Origin: Anaerotignum faecicola
GTDB taxonomy: Bacteria; Bacillota; Clostridia; Lachnospirales; Anaerotignaceae
Length of the DNA: 64,000 nucleotides
NCBI RefSeq assembly: GCF_003865035.1
Contig: NZ_BHVZ01000012.1
Coordinates: 1 to 64,000, forward strand
Direction of reading: 5' to 3'
Positions within the stretch are counted from its first letter, which is position 1; each line of letters starts with the position of its first letter. The notes below the pieces were generated by a model. The model saw only the letters and a program-made list of their open reading frames with translations, was not told the DNA's origin and searched no databases. Shown piece by piece: positions 41,060 through 50,462 of this stretch. The translations under genes and the position numbers were made by a program.

Positions 41060-42496
41060 TTAGTATGCTCTGCCCCAGTAAACCATGTGCTTCGCAGGCT
41101 TGCCGCAGCATACGCAGACATCAGAGATTTCTTCCTGTTCAAAAGGAATACATCTGCTGGTTGCTGCTGTTCTTTCCTTGATGGCATCCTCACAGGCCTG
41201 ATCGCCGCACCACATTGCTTTAATGAAGCCGGGTGTTTCGTTGATGATTTTTTCAAATTCATCCATTGTTTTTGCAACGTAGGTTCTGGATTCACGGTGT
41301 TCGGTTGCTTTTTTCAGCATATTTTCGTGAATTTCATCCAGAAGGGCAGGAACTCTTGTTTCCAGCTCATCCAGAGAAACGAAAATCTTTTCTCCGGTAT
41401 CTCGTCTTGCCAGAACACACTGATTCTGTTCAATATCCTTGGGGCCGATTTCCAGACGAACGGGAATCCCCTTCATTTCATATTCGGAGAACTTCCAGCC
41501 TGCGGATTTATCAGAATCATCCAGCTTTACACGACAAACCTTTGCCAGTCTGTTTTTCAGCTCAGCTGCTTTTTCCAGTACGCCTTCCTTTTTCTGCACG
41601 ATGGGAACAATCATCACCTGTGTGGGCGCGATACGAGGGGGCAGAACCAGACCGCTGTTGTCACCATGCACCATGATGATAGCACCAATCATACGGGTTG
41701 TCATGCCCCAGCTTGTCTGGTGTACATACTGGAGCTTGTTTTCCTTATCGGTATACTGGATACCAAAGGCATGCGCGAAGCCGTCACCGAAGTTATGGCT
41801 CGTGCCGGACTGCAGTGCCTTCCCATCATGCATCAGGGATTCAATGGTAAAGGTGTGTGCTGCACCTGCAAAGCGTTCCTTTTCTGTTTTTTCGCCCTTT
41901 ATAACGGGGATTGCCAGTACATCACGGCAGAAATCCGCATAAATATTCAGCATCTGGATGGTTCTTTCCTGTGCCTCCTCTGCGGTTGCGTGTGCGGTAT
42001 GACCCTCCTGCCACAAAAATTCCATGGTTCTCAGGAAGGGACGTGTTGTTTTTTCCCAACGAACAACGGAGCACCACTGATTATACAGCTTGGGCAGGTC
42101 TCTGTAGGACTGCACGATGTTTGCATAATGCTCGCAGAACAGGGTTTCGGAAGTGGGACGGACACAAATGCGTTCCTCCAGCTTCTTTTCGCCGCCGTGG
42201 GTTACCCATGCAACCTCGGGCGCAAAGCCTTCTACATGGTCCTTTTCCTTCTGCAGCAGGCTTTCGGGAATGAACATGGGCATGTATACATTTTCCACGC
42301 CTGTTTCTTTGAAACGGTCATCCAGCTGTCTTTGCAGCAGCTCCCAGATGGCATAGCCATAAGGGCGGATGATCATGCAGCCCTTCAAGCTGGAATATGC
42401 CGTTAAGTCCGCTTTTTTAACAACGTCGGTATACCACTGGGGAAAATCCACTTCCATATCGGTGATGGATTCTACAAATTTCTTTTCTTTTGCCAT
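41060..42496 (-). CDS. proS: Prolyl-tRNA synthetase, archaeal/eukaryotic-like short form
   Basis: Class II synthetase that charges tRNA-Pro. At 478 residues it lacks the large editing insertion of the E. coli-type enzyme and matches the ProS type 3 family shared with archaea and eukaryotes. Motifs are [15 protein letters not shown], motif 2 with [52 protein letters not shown] and class II motif 3 in [12 protein letters not shown]. The C terminus has a CVCCGKP zinc-ribbon-like element and ends in tyrosine, as in that family. Expression is under a Pro T-box. Confidence 0.96.
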   Translation of the reverse strand: MAKEKKFVESITDMEVDFPQWYTDVVKKADLTAYSSLKGCMIIRPYGYAIWELLQRQLDDRFKETGVENVYMPMFIPESLLQKEKDHVEGFAPEVAWVTHGGEKKLEERICVRPTSETLFCEHYANIVQSYRDLPKLYNQWCSVVRWEKTTRPFLRTMEFLWQEGHTAHATAEEAQERTIQMLNIYADFCRDVLAIPVIKGEKTEKERFAGAAHTFTIESLMHDGKALQSGTSHNFGDGFAHAFGIQYTDKENKLQYVHQTSWGMTTRMIGAIIMVHGDNSGLVLPPRIAPTQVMIVPIVQKKEGVLEKAAELKNRLAKVCRVKLDDSDKSAGWKFSEYEMKGIPVRLEIGPKDIEQNQCVLARRDTGEKIFVSLDELETRVPALLDEIHENMLKKATEHRESRTYVAKTMDEFEKIINETPGFIKAMWCGDQACEDAIKERTAATSRCIPFEQEEISDVCVCCGKPAKHMVYWGRAY

Positions 42497-42541
42497 TTGA
42501 TTTCCTCCTTAAAACTTTTCTGTACAGAGAATTTCTGAAAA

Positions 42542-42768
42542 TAAAAAAAGCCTTCATCCCTCTGAAAAGGGACCAAGGTCATTCGGCGGTGCCACCCTTA
42601 TTGATGCAAAAACGCATCCTCTCAAAGCCGTTAACGCCGCACTTACGCCGCATTTTCCCTGCGGAACTCAAGGGGCAGGTTCAAAAAGGCTTGCCGAGGC
42701 TCACATCAACCGCCTGTTTTCTGGGGGCAAGGAGGCTTTTTTACTATTCCCTGTCATTGTTTTTCACG
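42542..42768 (-). promoter_or_regulatory. T-box leader of proS with proline (CCU) specifier
   Basis: Read on the minus strand, the leader contains AGGGAATAGTAAA near its start, a specifier region TTTTTGAA-CCT-GCCCC with codon CCU at 42679-42677, and the T-box AAGGGTGGCACCGC (about 42599-42586). A terminator follows: CCTTGGTCCCT with AGGGATGAAGG and seven T. Uncharged tRNA-Pro would stabilise the antiterminator and raise proS expression. This and the two flanking promoters fill the 507-nt gap before the hydrolase gene. Confidence 0.92.
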
Positions 42769-42774
42769 GTTTCT

Positions 42775-42804
42775 ATGATACCCCGAAAAAGCAGGCTGTG
42801 TCAA
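42775..42804 (-). promoter_or_regulatory. Predicted promoter of proS
   Basis: Minus strand TTGACA (42804-42799), 18-nt spacer, TATCAT (42780-42775). Confidence 0.65.
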
Positions 42805-42925
42805 GGAGAAAGGGAAATTTCTTAAGAATTTCTTTCGGATTTTGTTAGAGGACTGCAAGATAGATATGATGGAAACGAGGAAACAGATTAGAAAAGATAG
42901 AAAAAGATTAGATACATGACTTTAC

Positions 42926-42954
42926 TTGAAAGTAGAATTTCCCTGTGGTATGAT
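42926..42954 (+). promoter_or_regulatory. Predicted promoter of the nicotinamidase-like gene
   Basis: TTGAAA (42926-42931), 17-nt spacer, TATGAT (42949-42954), 50 nt upstream of the start. Confidence 0.6.
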
Positions 42955-43003
42955 ACATCTATATCAGAAAAATAACCCGAAAAAAGGGAAAGGATAAAGA
43001 AAA

Positions 43004-43534
43004 ATGAAAAAAATTTTGATTGTTGTGGATATGCAGAATGACTTTATTGACGGCTCTCTCGGCACACCTGAGGCGGAGGCGATTGTAGACAATGTGGTTG
43101 CAAAAATCAACACCTACACCAAGGATTGCGTGTATGCAACCAGAGACACCCATCAGGATAATTATTTGCAAACGCAGGAGGGTGAAAACCTTCCCATTGT
43201 GCATTGTATCGAAGGCACATACGGCTGGCAGTTGAATAAAAAGGTACAGGCGGCTCTGGGCAATGCCGTTGTGATGAATAAGCCATCCTTCGGCTCTTGG
43301 GAGCTGGCAGATATGATGGTCATGGAATTTGCAGGACTGCCTGCGGAAGAATGTGAAATTGAGATTATCGGTCTTTGCACCGATATCTGCGTGGTTTCTA
43401 ATGCGCTGATTTTAAAGGCAAGACTGCCTGAGGTGAAAATCAGCGTGGACGCATCCTGCTGTGCAGGGGTAAGACCCGAAAGCCATGCGGCGGCATTGCA
43501 GACCATGCAGATGTGTCAGATTCATGTGCGGTAA
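43004..43534 (+). CDS. Isochorismatase-fold cysteine hydrolase, nicotinamidase-like
   Basis: A 176-residue member of the isochorismatase superfamily. The catalytic triad can be placed: D9 in VVDMQNDF, K93 in NKPSFGSW, and C129 in GLCTDICV. Residues matching the nicotinamidase metal site are also present, D48 and H50 in TRDTH and H67 in VHCIEGTYGW. This supports conversion of nicotinamide to nicotinate in NAD salvage, but other amidases share the fold, and no pncB is adjacent. AAAGGATAAAG precedes the ATG. Confidence 0.82.
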   Translation: MKKILIVVDMQNDFIDGSLGTPEAEAIVDNVVAKINTYTKDCVYATRDTHQDNYLQTQEGENLPIVHCIEGTYGWQLNKKVQAALGNAVVMNKPSFGSWELADMMVMEFAGLPAEECEIEIIGLCTDICVVSNALILKARLPEVKISVDASCCAGVRPESHAAALQTMQMCQIHVR

Positions 43535-43597
43535 AAAGCACCTTTTTGCAGAAAGAGAATCTTTTTTATAGGAATTTTTTTGTAAGGACGTGAGGGT

Positions 43598-44722
43598 ATG
43601 AAGGACGAAAGATTAGAAAAGCTGGCAGATGTGCTGGTAAATTATTCAACAAAGGTGAAAAAAGGCGACCGCGTTGCTATTTCCGCGGAGGATGCGGCAT
43701 TGCCGTTTATCAAGGCAGTCGCAAGGGCGGCAGTGAAAGCGGGCGCGCTGGTGGAATATTATATTGACGTTCCCGATGTGGATGCGGAGCTTCTGAAAAA
43801 TGGGACAGAGGAGCAATATGCCAGAGAAAATATTCGTTTTGGTGCCTGCGCAAAAAGCGATGTCTGGATCAGCGCATGGGGCAGCGAAAACACAAAGACC
43901 ATGCAGTCCATCGAAGCGGAGCGACTGAAACAGAAGCGTCTGGCGAATAAGGACAACCGCAAGATTTATTCCGAACGCATGGGAACGGGTGAGCTGCGCT
44001 GGTGCGGCACACAGTTCCCGACCAACGGGGATGCCCAAAATGCAGGCATGAGCCTGGAGGAATATGAGGATTTCGTTTACACCGCAGGCTATCTTTACGA
44101 GGAAGATCCTGTTGCAAAATGGCAGGAAATGGCGGCATGGCAGGAAAAATGGGCAAGCTATCTGGATGGAAAGAAGGAACTGCATATTCTTTCTAAGGAT
44201 ACAGATATTTTCGTGAACGTGGCAGGCAGAAAATGGATTAACTGCTGCGGGGATGCCAATTTCCCTGACGGTGAAATTTTTACCTCTCCTGTGGAGGATG
44301 GGATTAACGGCTATATCACCTTTTCCTATCCCGCCATCATGAATGGGAATGAATTTTACGAGGTACGCCTGACGGTAGAAAAGGGACGCATTGTGGATGT
44401 TTCCTGCAAAAATGAAGAAATGTTGGACACCCTGCTGTCCTATGTGGACACCGATGCAGGCTCCCGTTATTTCGGCGAGGTTGCCATCGGCACGAATTAC
44501 GGGATTCAGCGGCACACGAAAAATATCCTGTTTGATGAAAAAATCGGCGGTTCCATGCACATGGCGATTGGCGAAGCCTTTCGGGAGGCAGGCGGCAAAA
44601 ACGAATCTGCTATCCATTGGGACATGATCAATGACATGACAAAGGAAGGTAAAATCTATGCCGATGGTGAGCTTTTCTATGAAAACGGAAAATTCAAAGA
44701 AGAAATCTTAAAGAAATCCTAA
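43598..44722 (+). CDS. M29-family metallo-aminopeptidase
   Basis: A 374-residue cytoplasmic aminopeptidase of the thermophilic (AmpS, peptidase M29) family that removes N-terminal residues from peptides. The start gives LADVLVNYSTKVKKGDRVAI, typical of the family. C-terminal metal-ligand segments are FPDGEIFTSP, FGEVAIGTN and NESAIHWDMI, with YGIQRHTKNILFDEKIGGSM between. It lies 63 nt after the hydrolase and may share its promoter. A terminator follows. Confidence 0.93.
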   Translation: MKDERLEKLADVLVNYSTKVKKGDRVAISAEDAALPFIKAVARAAVKAGALVEYYIDVPDVDAELLKNGTEEQYARENIRFGACAKSDVWISAWGSENTKTMQSIEAERLKQKRLANKDNRKIYSERMGTGELRWCGTQFPTNGDAQNAGMSLEEYEDFVYTAGYLYEEDPVAKWQEMAAWQEKWASYLDGKKELHILSKDTDIFVNVAGRKWINCCGDANFPDGEIFTSPVEDGINGYITFSYPAIMNGNEFYEVRLTVEKGRIVDVSCKNEEMLDTLLSYVDTDAGSRYFGEVAIGTNYGIQRHTKNILFDEKIGGSMHMAIGEAFREAGGKNESAIHWDMINDMTKEGKIYADGELFYENGKFKEEILKKS

Positions 44723-44741
44723 GAAAGAGGGAATACCGAAA

Positions 44742-44776
44742 GGTTACGGAAAATGAGTATTTTCTGTAGCCTTTTC
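44742..44776 (+). terminator. Intrinsic terminator after the M29 peptidase gene
   Basis: GGTTACGGAAAAT (44742-44754) pairs with ATTTTCTGTAGCC (44759-44771) with one wobble and one mismatch, followed by TTTT. Confidence 0.8.
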
Positions 44777-44820
44777 CTTCGGAAAAATCAGAAAATACAG
44801 GTTCTGTCGACAGAAAACTA

Positions 44821-44849
44821 TTGACATATTTATTACTTTTTTTTATACT
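44821..44849 (+). promoter_or_regulatory. Predicted promoter of the SH3-NlpC/P60 gene
   Basis: TTGACA (44821-44826), 17-nt T-rich spacer, TATACT (44844-44849). Close to consensus; a strong vegetative promoter. Confidence 0.78.
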
Positions 44850-44903
44850 GAATGTAATAGATTTGTAACAATTGCGACGGAAAATGGTTTGGAGGAGATT
44901 CCA

Positions 44904-46037
44904 ATGGGTTTAAATAAAGTAATGAAACAGCTTTGTGTCACAGCTGCACTTGTTGTGCTGAGTACCGTAACTGCGTTCGCGGCAAACGTGGGACAGGCTT
45001 CCGGTACAAATGTAAATGTCCGCGCAGGGGCAAGTACAGGTGCAAATGTGTTAGGTAAAATTAACAAGGGTACAGAATATACTGTTCTGGATAAGGTTGA
45101 TAACTGGTTTAAGATTTCCTATAACGGTGCAACCGGCTATGTTTTCGCAGATTATTTCTCCGTAACAAAGGCAGATGGCAGCATTACCGGCTCCGGTGTT
45201 AACCTGAGAGAAAAAGCAACTACAGCCTCCAATTCTCTGAAAAAATTCAGCAGCGGGGAAGCAGTCACCGTAACAGGGCAGAATGACGATTGGTATCGTG
45301 TTTCCTATAACGGCGGTTCTGCTTATGTCAGCAAGGATTATGTTTCCGGCAATCTGCTGCAGTATGTTTCCAAGGTAAGCAACGAAACCACAGCTGCACC
45401 TGTAAGCGCAACAACAAAAGCAGAGGATACCTACGGCGTGGTAACAGCAGGCTCCGGCTTGAAGCTGCGCAAGGAAGCATCCACAAGTGCAGAGGTGCTG
45501 ACGGTTCTTCCTTCCGGTACGATTGTTGATGTGGAACGTGCTGGACAGGATTGGGTCAGCATTGTGACAGATGCAGGGCAGAAGGGATATGTTTCCGCAG
45601 ATTACCTGACTGTGAAAACAGGCGAAAAGCCTGATAACACTACAAGCAATACAGCATCTGCAAAGGGTGCTGCGGTGGTTGCATACGGCAAGCAGTTCAT
45701 CGGTACGCCTTATGTATGGGGCGGCACGAATCTGAACACAGGCGTAGATTGCTCCGGCTTTGTATACGCTGTTTATAAAAATTTCGGCATCACATTGAGT
45801 CGTTCTTCTGCATCTATGACGAGCAACGGCGTAGAGGTTTCCAAGGCGAATCTGCAGGCAGGCGATTTGGTATTTTTTAATACAGGTGGAAACAGCAGTA
45901 TCAGCCATGTCGGCATTTATTGCGGTGACGGTACATACGTTCATTCAACGGATGGAAAGGGCAACGGTGTTACCGTAACAAATCTGAACAGCGGCTACAG
46001 CGCAAATACATATGTAACAGCAAGACGAATTTTTTAA
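44904..46037 (+). CDS. Secreted SH3b-NlpC/P60 peptidoglycan endopeptidase
   Basis: A 377-residue exported wall hydrolase. The start at 44904 follows GGAGGAG. A signal peptide (cleavage near TAFAA, residue 26) is followed by three bacterial SH3 domains (about 30-87, 95-148 and 178-238), each with the NVR or LRE/KLRK start and a GYV/AYV end, and a C-terminal NlpC/P60 domain (255-377). The catalytic residues are C283 (GVDCSGFVYAV), H335 (ISHVGIY) and probably H347 (YVHSTDG). Such enzymes cut between D-glutamate and the diamino acid of stem peptides. It is a single-gene unit. Confidence 0.94.
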   Translation: MGLNKVMKQLCVTAALVVLSTVTAFAANVGQASGTNVNVRAGASTGANVLGKINKGTEYTVLDKVDNWFKISYNGATGYVFADYFSVTKADGSITGSGVNLREKATTASNSLKKFSSGEAVTVTGQNDDWYRVSYNGGSAYVSKDYVSGNLLQYVSKVSNETTAAPVSATTKAEDTYGVVTAGSGLKLRKEASTSAEVLTVLPSGTIVDVERAGQDWVSIVTDAGQKGYVSADYLTVKTGEKPDNTTSNTASAKGAAVVAYGKQFIGTPYVWGGTNLNTGVDCSGFVYAVYKNFGITLSRSSASMTSNGVEVSKANLQAGDLVFFNTGGNSSISHVGIYCGDGTYVHSTDGKGNGVTVTNLNSGYSANTYVTARRIF

Positions 46038-46050
46038 TGAAAAATCAAAA

Positions 46051-46082
46051 GGACTGACCGAAGAATCGGTTGGTTCTTTTTT
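46051..46082 (+). terminator. Intrinsic terminator after the NlpC/P60 gene
   Basis: GGACTGACCGA pairs with TCGGTTGGTTC through G-U wobbles, then TTTTTT. Confidence 0.78.
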
Positions 46083-46116
46083 GTGTTACTTTTTTTGAGG
46101 AAGAAGGAGAATAAGA

Positions 46117-46650
46117 ATGAATATTACTGTATACCTTGGAGCAAATGAAGGCAATGACAACCGTCTGCGTGAGGCAGTGCAGGCATTGGGGCATTGGGTT
46201 GGTGAAAGCGGCAATGCACTGGTATATGGCGGCTCGAAAACAGGGCTGATGGGTGAGCTTGCAAAGGCTGACCTTGAAGCCGGCGGCAAAGTAACAGGCG
46301 TAGAACCGCAGTTTTTCATGGATGCAGGCTTCCAGTACAATGGGCTGACAGAATTGATTGTTACAAAGGATATGTCCGAACGGAAGGCGAAAATGATTGC
46401 CCTTGGGGATGCGTTTATTGCATTTCCGGGCGGCACAGGCACGCTGGAGGAAATTTCTGAAATTATAAGCAAGGTTGCCCTGAATCAGTTGAATGCACCC
46501 TGTATTCTGTATAATCTGAATGGATACTACGATGATCTGAAGCATCTGCTCTCTCTTATGATTGAAAAGGGGCTTTCCTCTGCGGAACGGCAAAAGGGCA
46601 TCTTTTTTGCGGAAACGCTGGAAGAAATTAAAGACATACTTGGGAAATAA
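46117..46650 (+). CDS. LOG-family protein (nucleotide phosphoribohydrolase-like)
   Basis: A 177-residue Rossmann-like protein of the LOG/TIGR00730 family, whose members release base from 5'-phosphoribosides such as cytokinin nucleotides or AMP. The family motifs are LVYGGSKTGLMG near residue 38 and PGGTGTLEE near residue 109, with the intervening ERKAKMIALGDAFIAF. The bacterial role is unclear; it was long misannotated as lysine decarboxylase. AAGGAG lies upstream of the ATG. Confidence 0.9.
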   Translation: MNITVYLGANEGNDNRLREAVQALGHWVGESGNALVYGGSKTGLMGELAKADLEAGGKVTGVEPQFFMDAGFQYNGLTELIVTKDMSERKAKMIALGDAFIAFPGGTGTLEEISEIISKVALNQLNAPCILYNLNGYYDDLKHLLSLMIEKGLSSAERQKGIFFAETLEEIKDILGK

Positions 46651-46688
46651 GCGGTTCATAGAAAATCTATAAAAATGCTAAGAATTAA

Positions 46689-46717
46689 TTGCTTTGCGGA
46701 AAATTTTCCTTTATACT
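46689..46717 (+). promoter_or_regulatory. Predicted promoter of the MalY-type lyase gene
   Basis: TTGCTT (46689-46694), 17-nt spacer, TATACT (46712-46717), 59 nt upstream of the start. Confidence 0.5.
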
Positions 46718-46775
46718 TTGAACAGGCAGAAATGCTGACGGCGACAGAGGAAAACAGATACAAAGGAGTGGTTAC

Positions 46776-47990
46776 ATGAAGTACAATTTTGATGAAATTA
46801 TCGACAGAAGAAATACGAATGCGCTCAATACGGACGGCTTTCGTGGCTATATTTTCCATGCAGGCCCTGAAATGAAATTTCCCTATGCGGATGATGAATT
46901 TGTCAGAATGTGGGTTGCGGATATGGAATTTGCGACACCTCCCGAAATCTGTGAAGCCATTAAGAAAAGGGTAGAGAAGCGTATTTTCGGCTATAGCTGT
47001 GTTTACAGTGATGATTACTATCAGGCATTTTCCGCATGGTGCAGAAAGATGTACGATTGGGACTTCCCGAAGGAAGAACTGACCTTTTCTCCAGGGATTA
47101 TTCCTGCGCTGTATCAGCTTCTGGAATCTTTGCTGACAAAGAATGAAAAGGTTCTAATGGTTGCACCTGCGTATGGCTATTTTCAGCATGCCGCAGAATA
47201 TAACTGTGTGGAATATGTCTGCTCCGATTTGAAGATTGATAAAAACGGCTACTTTATGATTGATTTTGATGATTTTGCCAAAAAAGCGGCAGACCCTCTG
47301 GTGAAGCTGGTGCTCTGGTGCAACCCCCATAACCCCTCCGGCAGAATGTGGACAGAGGAAGAATTGAAGCGGGTAGCGGAAATCGTGGAGAAGCATAATC
47401 TCTGGCTTATTTCTGATGAAATCCACTGCGATATCATCAGAAACGGCAGAAAGCATATTCCTATGGGGAAGGTTATGCCCGCTTACGGCAAGCTGATTAC
47501 TTGCATGTCTGCTAGCAAGACCTTCAATATGGCAGGGCTGATGTTCTCTGATATCATCATTCGAGATGCACAGCTGCGGAAGATTTTCTGCAAACGGGAT
47601 AAAATCGTAGGCTTTGTTAATCCGCTTTCCGTTGCTGCACATCAGGCGGCGTATGAGAAATGCGATGAATGGCTTGCGGAATTTAAGACGTATTTGGATG
47701 AAAACTTTATATTTGTAAAGGAATATCTGGCGGAGCATCTGCCTGCGGCGGTGTTCTCTGTTCCCGAAGCAACCTATCTTGCCTGGGTGAATCTGAAGGG
47801 CTGCCTGCCGGATGTTGTGGATCTGCCCGGATTCTTTGCAAATAACGCAGGCGTTTTGCTGGAAGGCGGCAATGATTTGTTCGTCGGCAATGCGGAAGGG
47901 TATGTTCGTCTGAACCTTGCAATGCCGCGCAGCATCATTAAAACAGGACTGGAACGCATGACAGAAGCGATTGAAAAGCATAATAAATAA
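46776..47990 (+). CDS. MalY/PatB-type aminotransferase-fold cystathionine beta-lyase
   Basis: A 404-residue fold-type I PLP enzyme of the MalY/PatB branch, which cleaves C-S bonds of cystathionine or cysteine conjugates. Motifs are WVADMEFATPPEI near residue 46, FSPGIIPALYQ, CNPHNPSGRMWTEEEL, SDEIHCDIIR, the cofactor lysine K248 in SASKTFNMAGL and a C-terminal arginine region VRLNLAMPRS. Sulfur-compound lyase is the best call; a transaminase role is possible. AAGGAGTGG precedes the ATG. Confidence 0.9.
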   Translation: MKYNFDEIIDRRNTNALNTDGFRGYIFHAGPEMKFPYADDEFVRMWVADMEFATPPEICEAIKKRVEKRIFGYSCVYSDDYYQAFSAWCRKMYDWDFPKEELTFSPGIIPALYQLLESLLTKNEKVLMVAPAYGYFQHAAEYNCVEYVCSDLKIDKNGYFMIDFDDFAKKAADPLVKLVLWCNPHNPSGRMWTEEELKRVAEIVEKHNLWLISDEIHCDIIRNGRKHIPMGKVMPAYGKLITCMSASKTFNMAGLMFSDIIIRDAQLRKIFCKRDKIVGFVNPLSVAAHQAAYEKCDEWLAEFKTYLDENFIFVKEYLAEHLPAAVFSVPEATYLAWVNLKGCLPDVVDLPGFFANNAGVLLEGGNDLFVGNAEGYVRLNLAMPRSIIKTGLERMTEAIEKHNK

Positions 47991-48005
47991 TCAAAATACA
48001 TAATA

Positions 48006-48047
48006 AAAAGACCTTGCTCATTTTCACGAATGGGTAAGGTCTTTTTG
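48006..48047. terminator. Bidirectional terminator between the lyase gene and yoaK-like gene
   Basis: AAAAGACCTTGCTCATT pairs with AATGGGTAAGGTCTTTT, with A run left and T run right, so it works for both convergent genes. Confidence 0.85.
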
Positions 48048-48070
48048 GTTTATCCGGTTTATCTGATTTC

Positions 48071-48748
48071 TTATTCCTCTACATGCTCAATGGAAAGCAG
48101 TGCACAGGTCAGAAGCAGGAGAATATTGCAATAGACGATAGTGGTGCTGCCAAAATGCTGTGTGACAAGCGCACCACAGCCTGCACCGAGGATGAAGAAG
48201 AAAATCACGCCGTAATAATGCAGGCTTTTATAGCGCAGTTCCTTATCGCCGCTCTGCACGAAACGAAACAATAGCTCTGTACCGCTGCGGAGATTGCCCG
48301 TACACATTGTGGAGGCGTAGGGCAAGCCATGCACCTTACGAAAGCTTTGCACCTGCATGGAGCAGACAAAGGAAACCAACACGTTTGCAACTATATCATG
48401 CCTTTCTCCAAAGGGGAGCCACGCTACGATTGAAAGCATCGCAATTTCAAAGAGCAATACAATCTGCCGCCAGTGTACCTTCGGCAGGGGGGAGATGAAT
48501 TTTTTTATCCATTCATCAATGAAGATACCCAGCACAAAGGCAAGCACAGGGATAATATACGTTCCTGCCTGCATCCATTCGCCATCTGCCAAATGCAGAC
48601 CGAACAGGACGATATTCCCCGTCTGCGCGTTGGCGAAAACATGTCCTCTTGCTACATAGCTATAGGCATCCAGAGAACCGCCAACCACAGCAAGCAGGAC
48701 AGCAATCAGAAAAGTATCAGACATTTGTCGTTTAGAATAAATCATCAT
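48071..48748 (-). CDS. YoaK-family (DUF1275) membrane protein
   Basis: A 225-residue membrane protein with six or so hydrophobic helices, matching the YoaK/DUF1275 family. The family start is visible: VVGGSLDAYSYVARGHVFAN followed by AQTGNIVLFG, and the later SMQVQSFRKVHGLPYASTMC and TGNLRS. Function is unknown in the family. It lies 39 nt downstream of comM on the same strand, so it may be cotranscribed. Confidence 0.85.
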   Translation of the reverse strand: MMIYSKRQMSDTFLIAVLLAVVGGSLDAYSYVARGHVFANAQTGNIVLFGLHLADGEWMQAGTYIIPVLAFVLGIFIDEWIKKFISPLPKVHWRQIVLLFEIAMLSIVAWLPFGERHDIVANVLVSFVCSMQVQSFRKVHGLPYASTMCTGNLRSGTELLFRFVQSGDKELRYKSLHYYGVIFFFILGAGCGALVTQHFGSTTIVYCNILLLLTCALLSIEHVEE

Positions 48749-48787
48749 TTGTAAATTACCTCACTCATTTAAGTCGAAATCAGAATT

Positions 48788-50320
48788 TTATAATAAATAT
48801 TTTCTGTCCAGAGAGCGATACTGCAGCACCTCAAGCAGATGCTTTCGTGTAATCTGCGCATCACCCGAAAGGTCAGCGGCAGTGCGCGCCAGCTTAAGGA
48901 TTTTATGGTAGGCGCGTGCGCTTAATTCCATTCTTGCGAAGGCGGTACGCAGCAGTTCCTTATCCTCTTCGCGCAAAGCGCAGTATTTTTCAATCTGTGC
49001 CGCGTTCATCTGCGCATTAAAGAAAATGCCTTCGTTCCGGAAGCGCTCCAGCTGAATTTTATGTGCGCAGACAACACGCTCCTTAATGGTGGCGGAGGAT
49101 TCCGCAGGGATAGTGCTGTCTAGCTCCTCATACGCAACGGGTGGCATTTCTACCATTAAATCAATACGATCCAAAAGAGGGCCACTGATTTTTCTGTGGT
49201 ATTTCATGATTTCATTCGCAGAGCAATGGCATTTCTCACTGTTGCCCAGATAGCCGCAGGGGCAGGGGTTCATCGCTGCCGCAAGCATAAAATCGGATGG
49301 AAAGGTCAGTGTGCCGTTGACGCGCGCAATCGTGACCTTGCCGTCCTCCAGAGGCTGGCGCATAACCTCAAGCGCATTGCGCTGAAATTCAGGCAGCTCA
49401 TCTAAAAACAGTACCCCGTGATGCGCCAGAGAAATTTCGCCCGGACGCGGAATTCTGCCGCCGCCAGTCAATGCAGAGGCGGAAATGGTATGATGGGGAG
49501 AGCGGAAGGGCCTTGTTCTGACCAAAGAATTTTTCTCCTTCAGAAGTCCTGCTACGCTGTAAATCTTTGTGATTTCAATGCTTTCCTCGAAGCTTAAATC
49601 GGGCAGAATAGTAGGCAGACGCTTGGCGAGCATGGTTTTCCCTGAGCCCGGCGGCCCGATGAGAAGGATGTTATGTCCGCCTGCCGCAGCGATTTCCATG
49701 GCGCGCTTGGCGTTTTCCTGCCCCTTTACATGAGAAAAATCCAAATCAGGTGTATCCGTTTGGGTAAGAGAAAAGGCATTACCTTCCTTATGATAGGGTG
49801 CAATCTGCGTGCCGCCCGAAAGGTGTGCGACAATCTCCTTCACGGAATGAACGGGATAGACTGTCATTCCTTCTACCAGAGCCGCTTCTTCTGCATTTTC
49901 AAAGGGAACAAAGGAAACGGAAATGCCGCGGCGCAGGGCATCATACAGCATGGGCAGAACGCCGTTGACAGGGCGCACAGACCCATCCAGAGAAAGCTCC
50001 CCTGTAATGAGGGCATCCTCTGTTTTTTCTGCGGAAAAAAGATTGCAGGCAGAAAGAATCCCCAGTGCGATGGGTAAATCAAAGGCAGCCCCTTCCTTCT
50101 TTGTATCGGCAGGAGCAAGATTGACAGTAATGCGCTTGACGGGAAAGGAAAAGCCTGCATTGCGGATAGCGGTACGTACACGCTCACGCGATTCCTTCAC
50201 TGCGGAATCGGGCAGACCGACAATATCAAAGGCGGGCAGACCGTTGCTCAGGTCTACCTCAACCTCGACAGGATAGCTGTCGATGCCAAGGAGTGCAGCT
50301 GATTTTATAATGGAAAGCAT
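48788..50320 (-). CDS. comM: ComM/YifB-type Mg-chelatase-like AAA+ protein
   Basis: A 510-residue AAA+ ATPase of the YifB/ComM family; in Gram-negative bacteria ComM is a helicase that promotes branch migration during transformation. The start at 50320 (MLSIIKSAALLGIDSYPVEV) follows GAGGCTTCGAA; the frame opens 30 codons earlier but that part is not conserved. Domains: N-terminal ChlI-like (1-190), AAA+ core with GPPGSGKTMLAKRLP and FLDELPEF, the CPCGYLGN segment with its cysteines, and a C-terminal Mg-chelatase domain. Divergent from dprA, another transformation gene, across a 207-nt AT-rich spacer. Confidence 0.92.
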   Translation of the reverse strand: MLSIIKSAALLGIDSYPVEVEVDLSNGLPAFDIVGLPDSAVKESRERVRTAIRNAGFSFPVKRITVNLAPADTKKEGAAFDLPIALGILSACNLFSAEKTEDALITGELSLDGSVRPVNGVLPMLYDALRRGISVSFVPFENAEEAALVEGMTVYPVHSVKEIVAHLSGGTQIAPYHKEGNAFSLTQTDTPDLDFSHVKGQENAKRAMEIAAAGGHNILLIGPPGSGKTMLAKRLPTILPDLSFEESIEITKIYSVAGLLKEKNSLVRTRPFRSPHHTISASALTGGGRIPRPGEISLAHHGVLFLDELPEFQRNALEVMRQPLEDGKVTIARVNGTLTFPSDFMLAAAMNPCPCGYLGNSEKCHCSANEIMKYHRKISGPLLDRIDLMVEMPPVAYEELDSTIPAESSATIKERVVCAHKIQLERFRNEGIFFNAQMNAAQIEKYCALREEDKELLRTAFARMELSARAYHKILKLARTAADLSGDAQITRKHLLEVLQYRSLDRKYLL

Positions 50321-50462
50321 TTCGAAGCCTCTTTTCTTTTTGTTTTTGAACAATTTTTTTACATCATAACAATTTTTCACAAAAATTTCAATCAGAACAC
50401 AAAAATCCATCTGCTATATACATCATAATTGCTGAATTTTTAAAGTTTTAAAAAATTTGGTA

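Noticed and set aside
40982..42406. 474-codon plus-strand open frame opposite proS
   Set aside because: Antisense to all ProRS motifs; Cys- and Phe-rich with no domain.
50321..50410. 30-residue N-terminal extension of ComM
   Set aside because: It is lysine-rich, unlike the family, and a good ribosome site lies before MLSIIKSAALLG.
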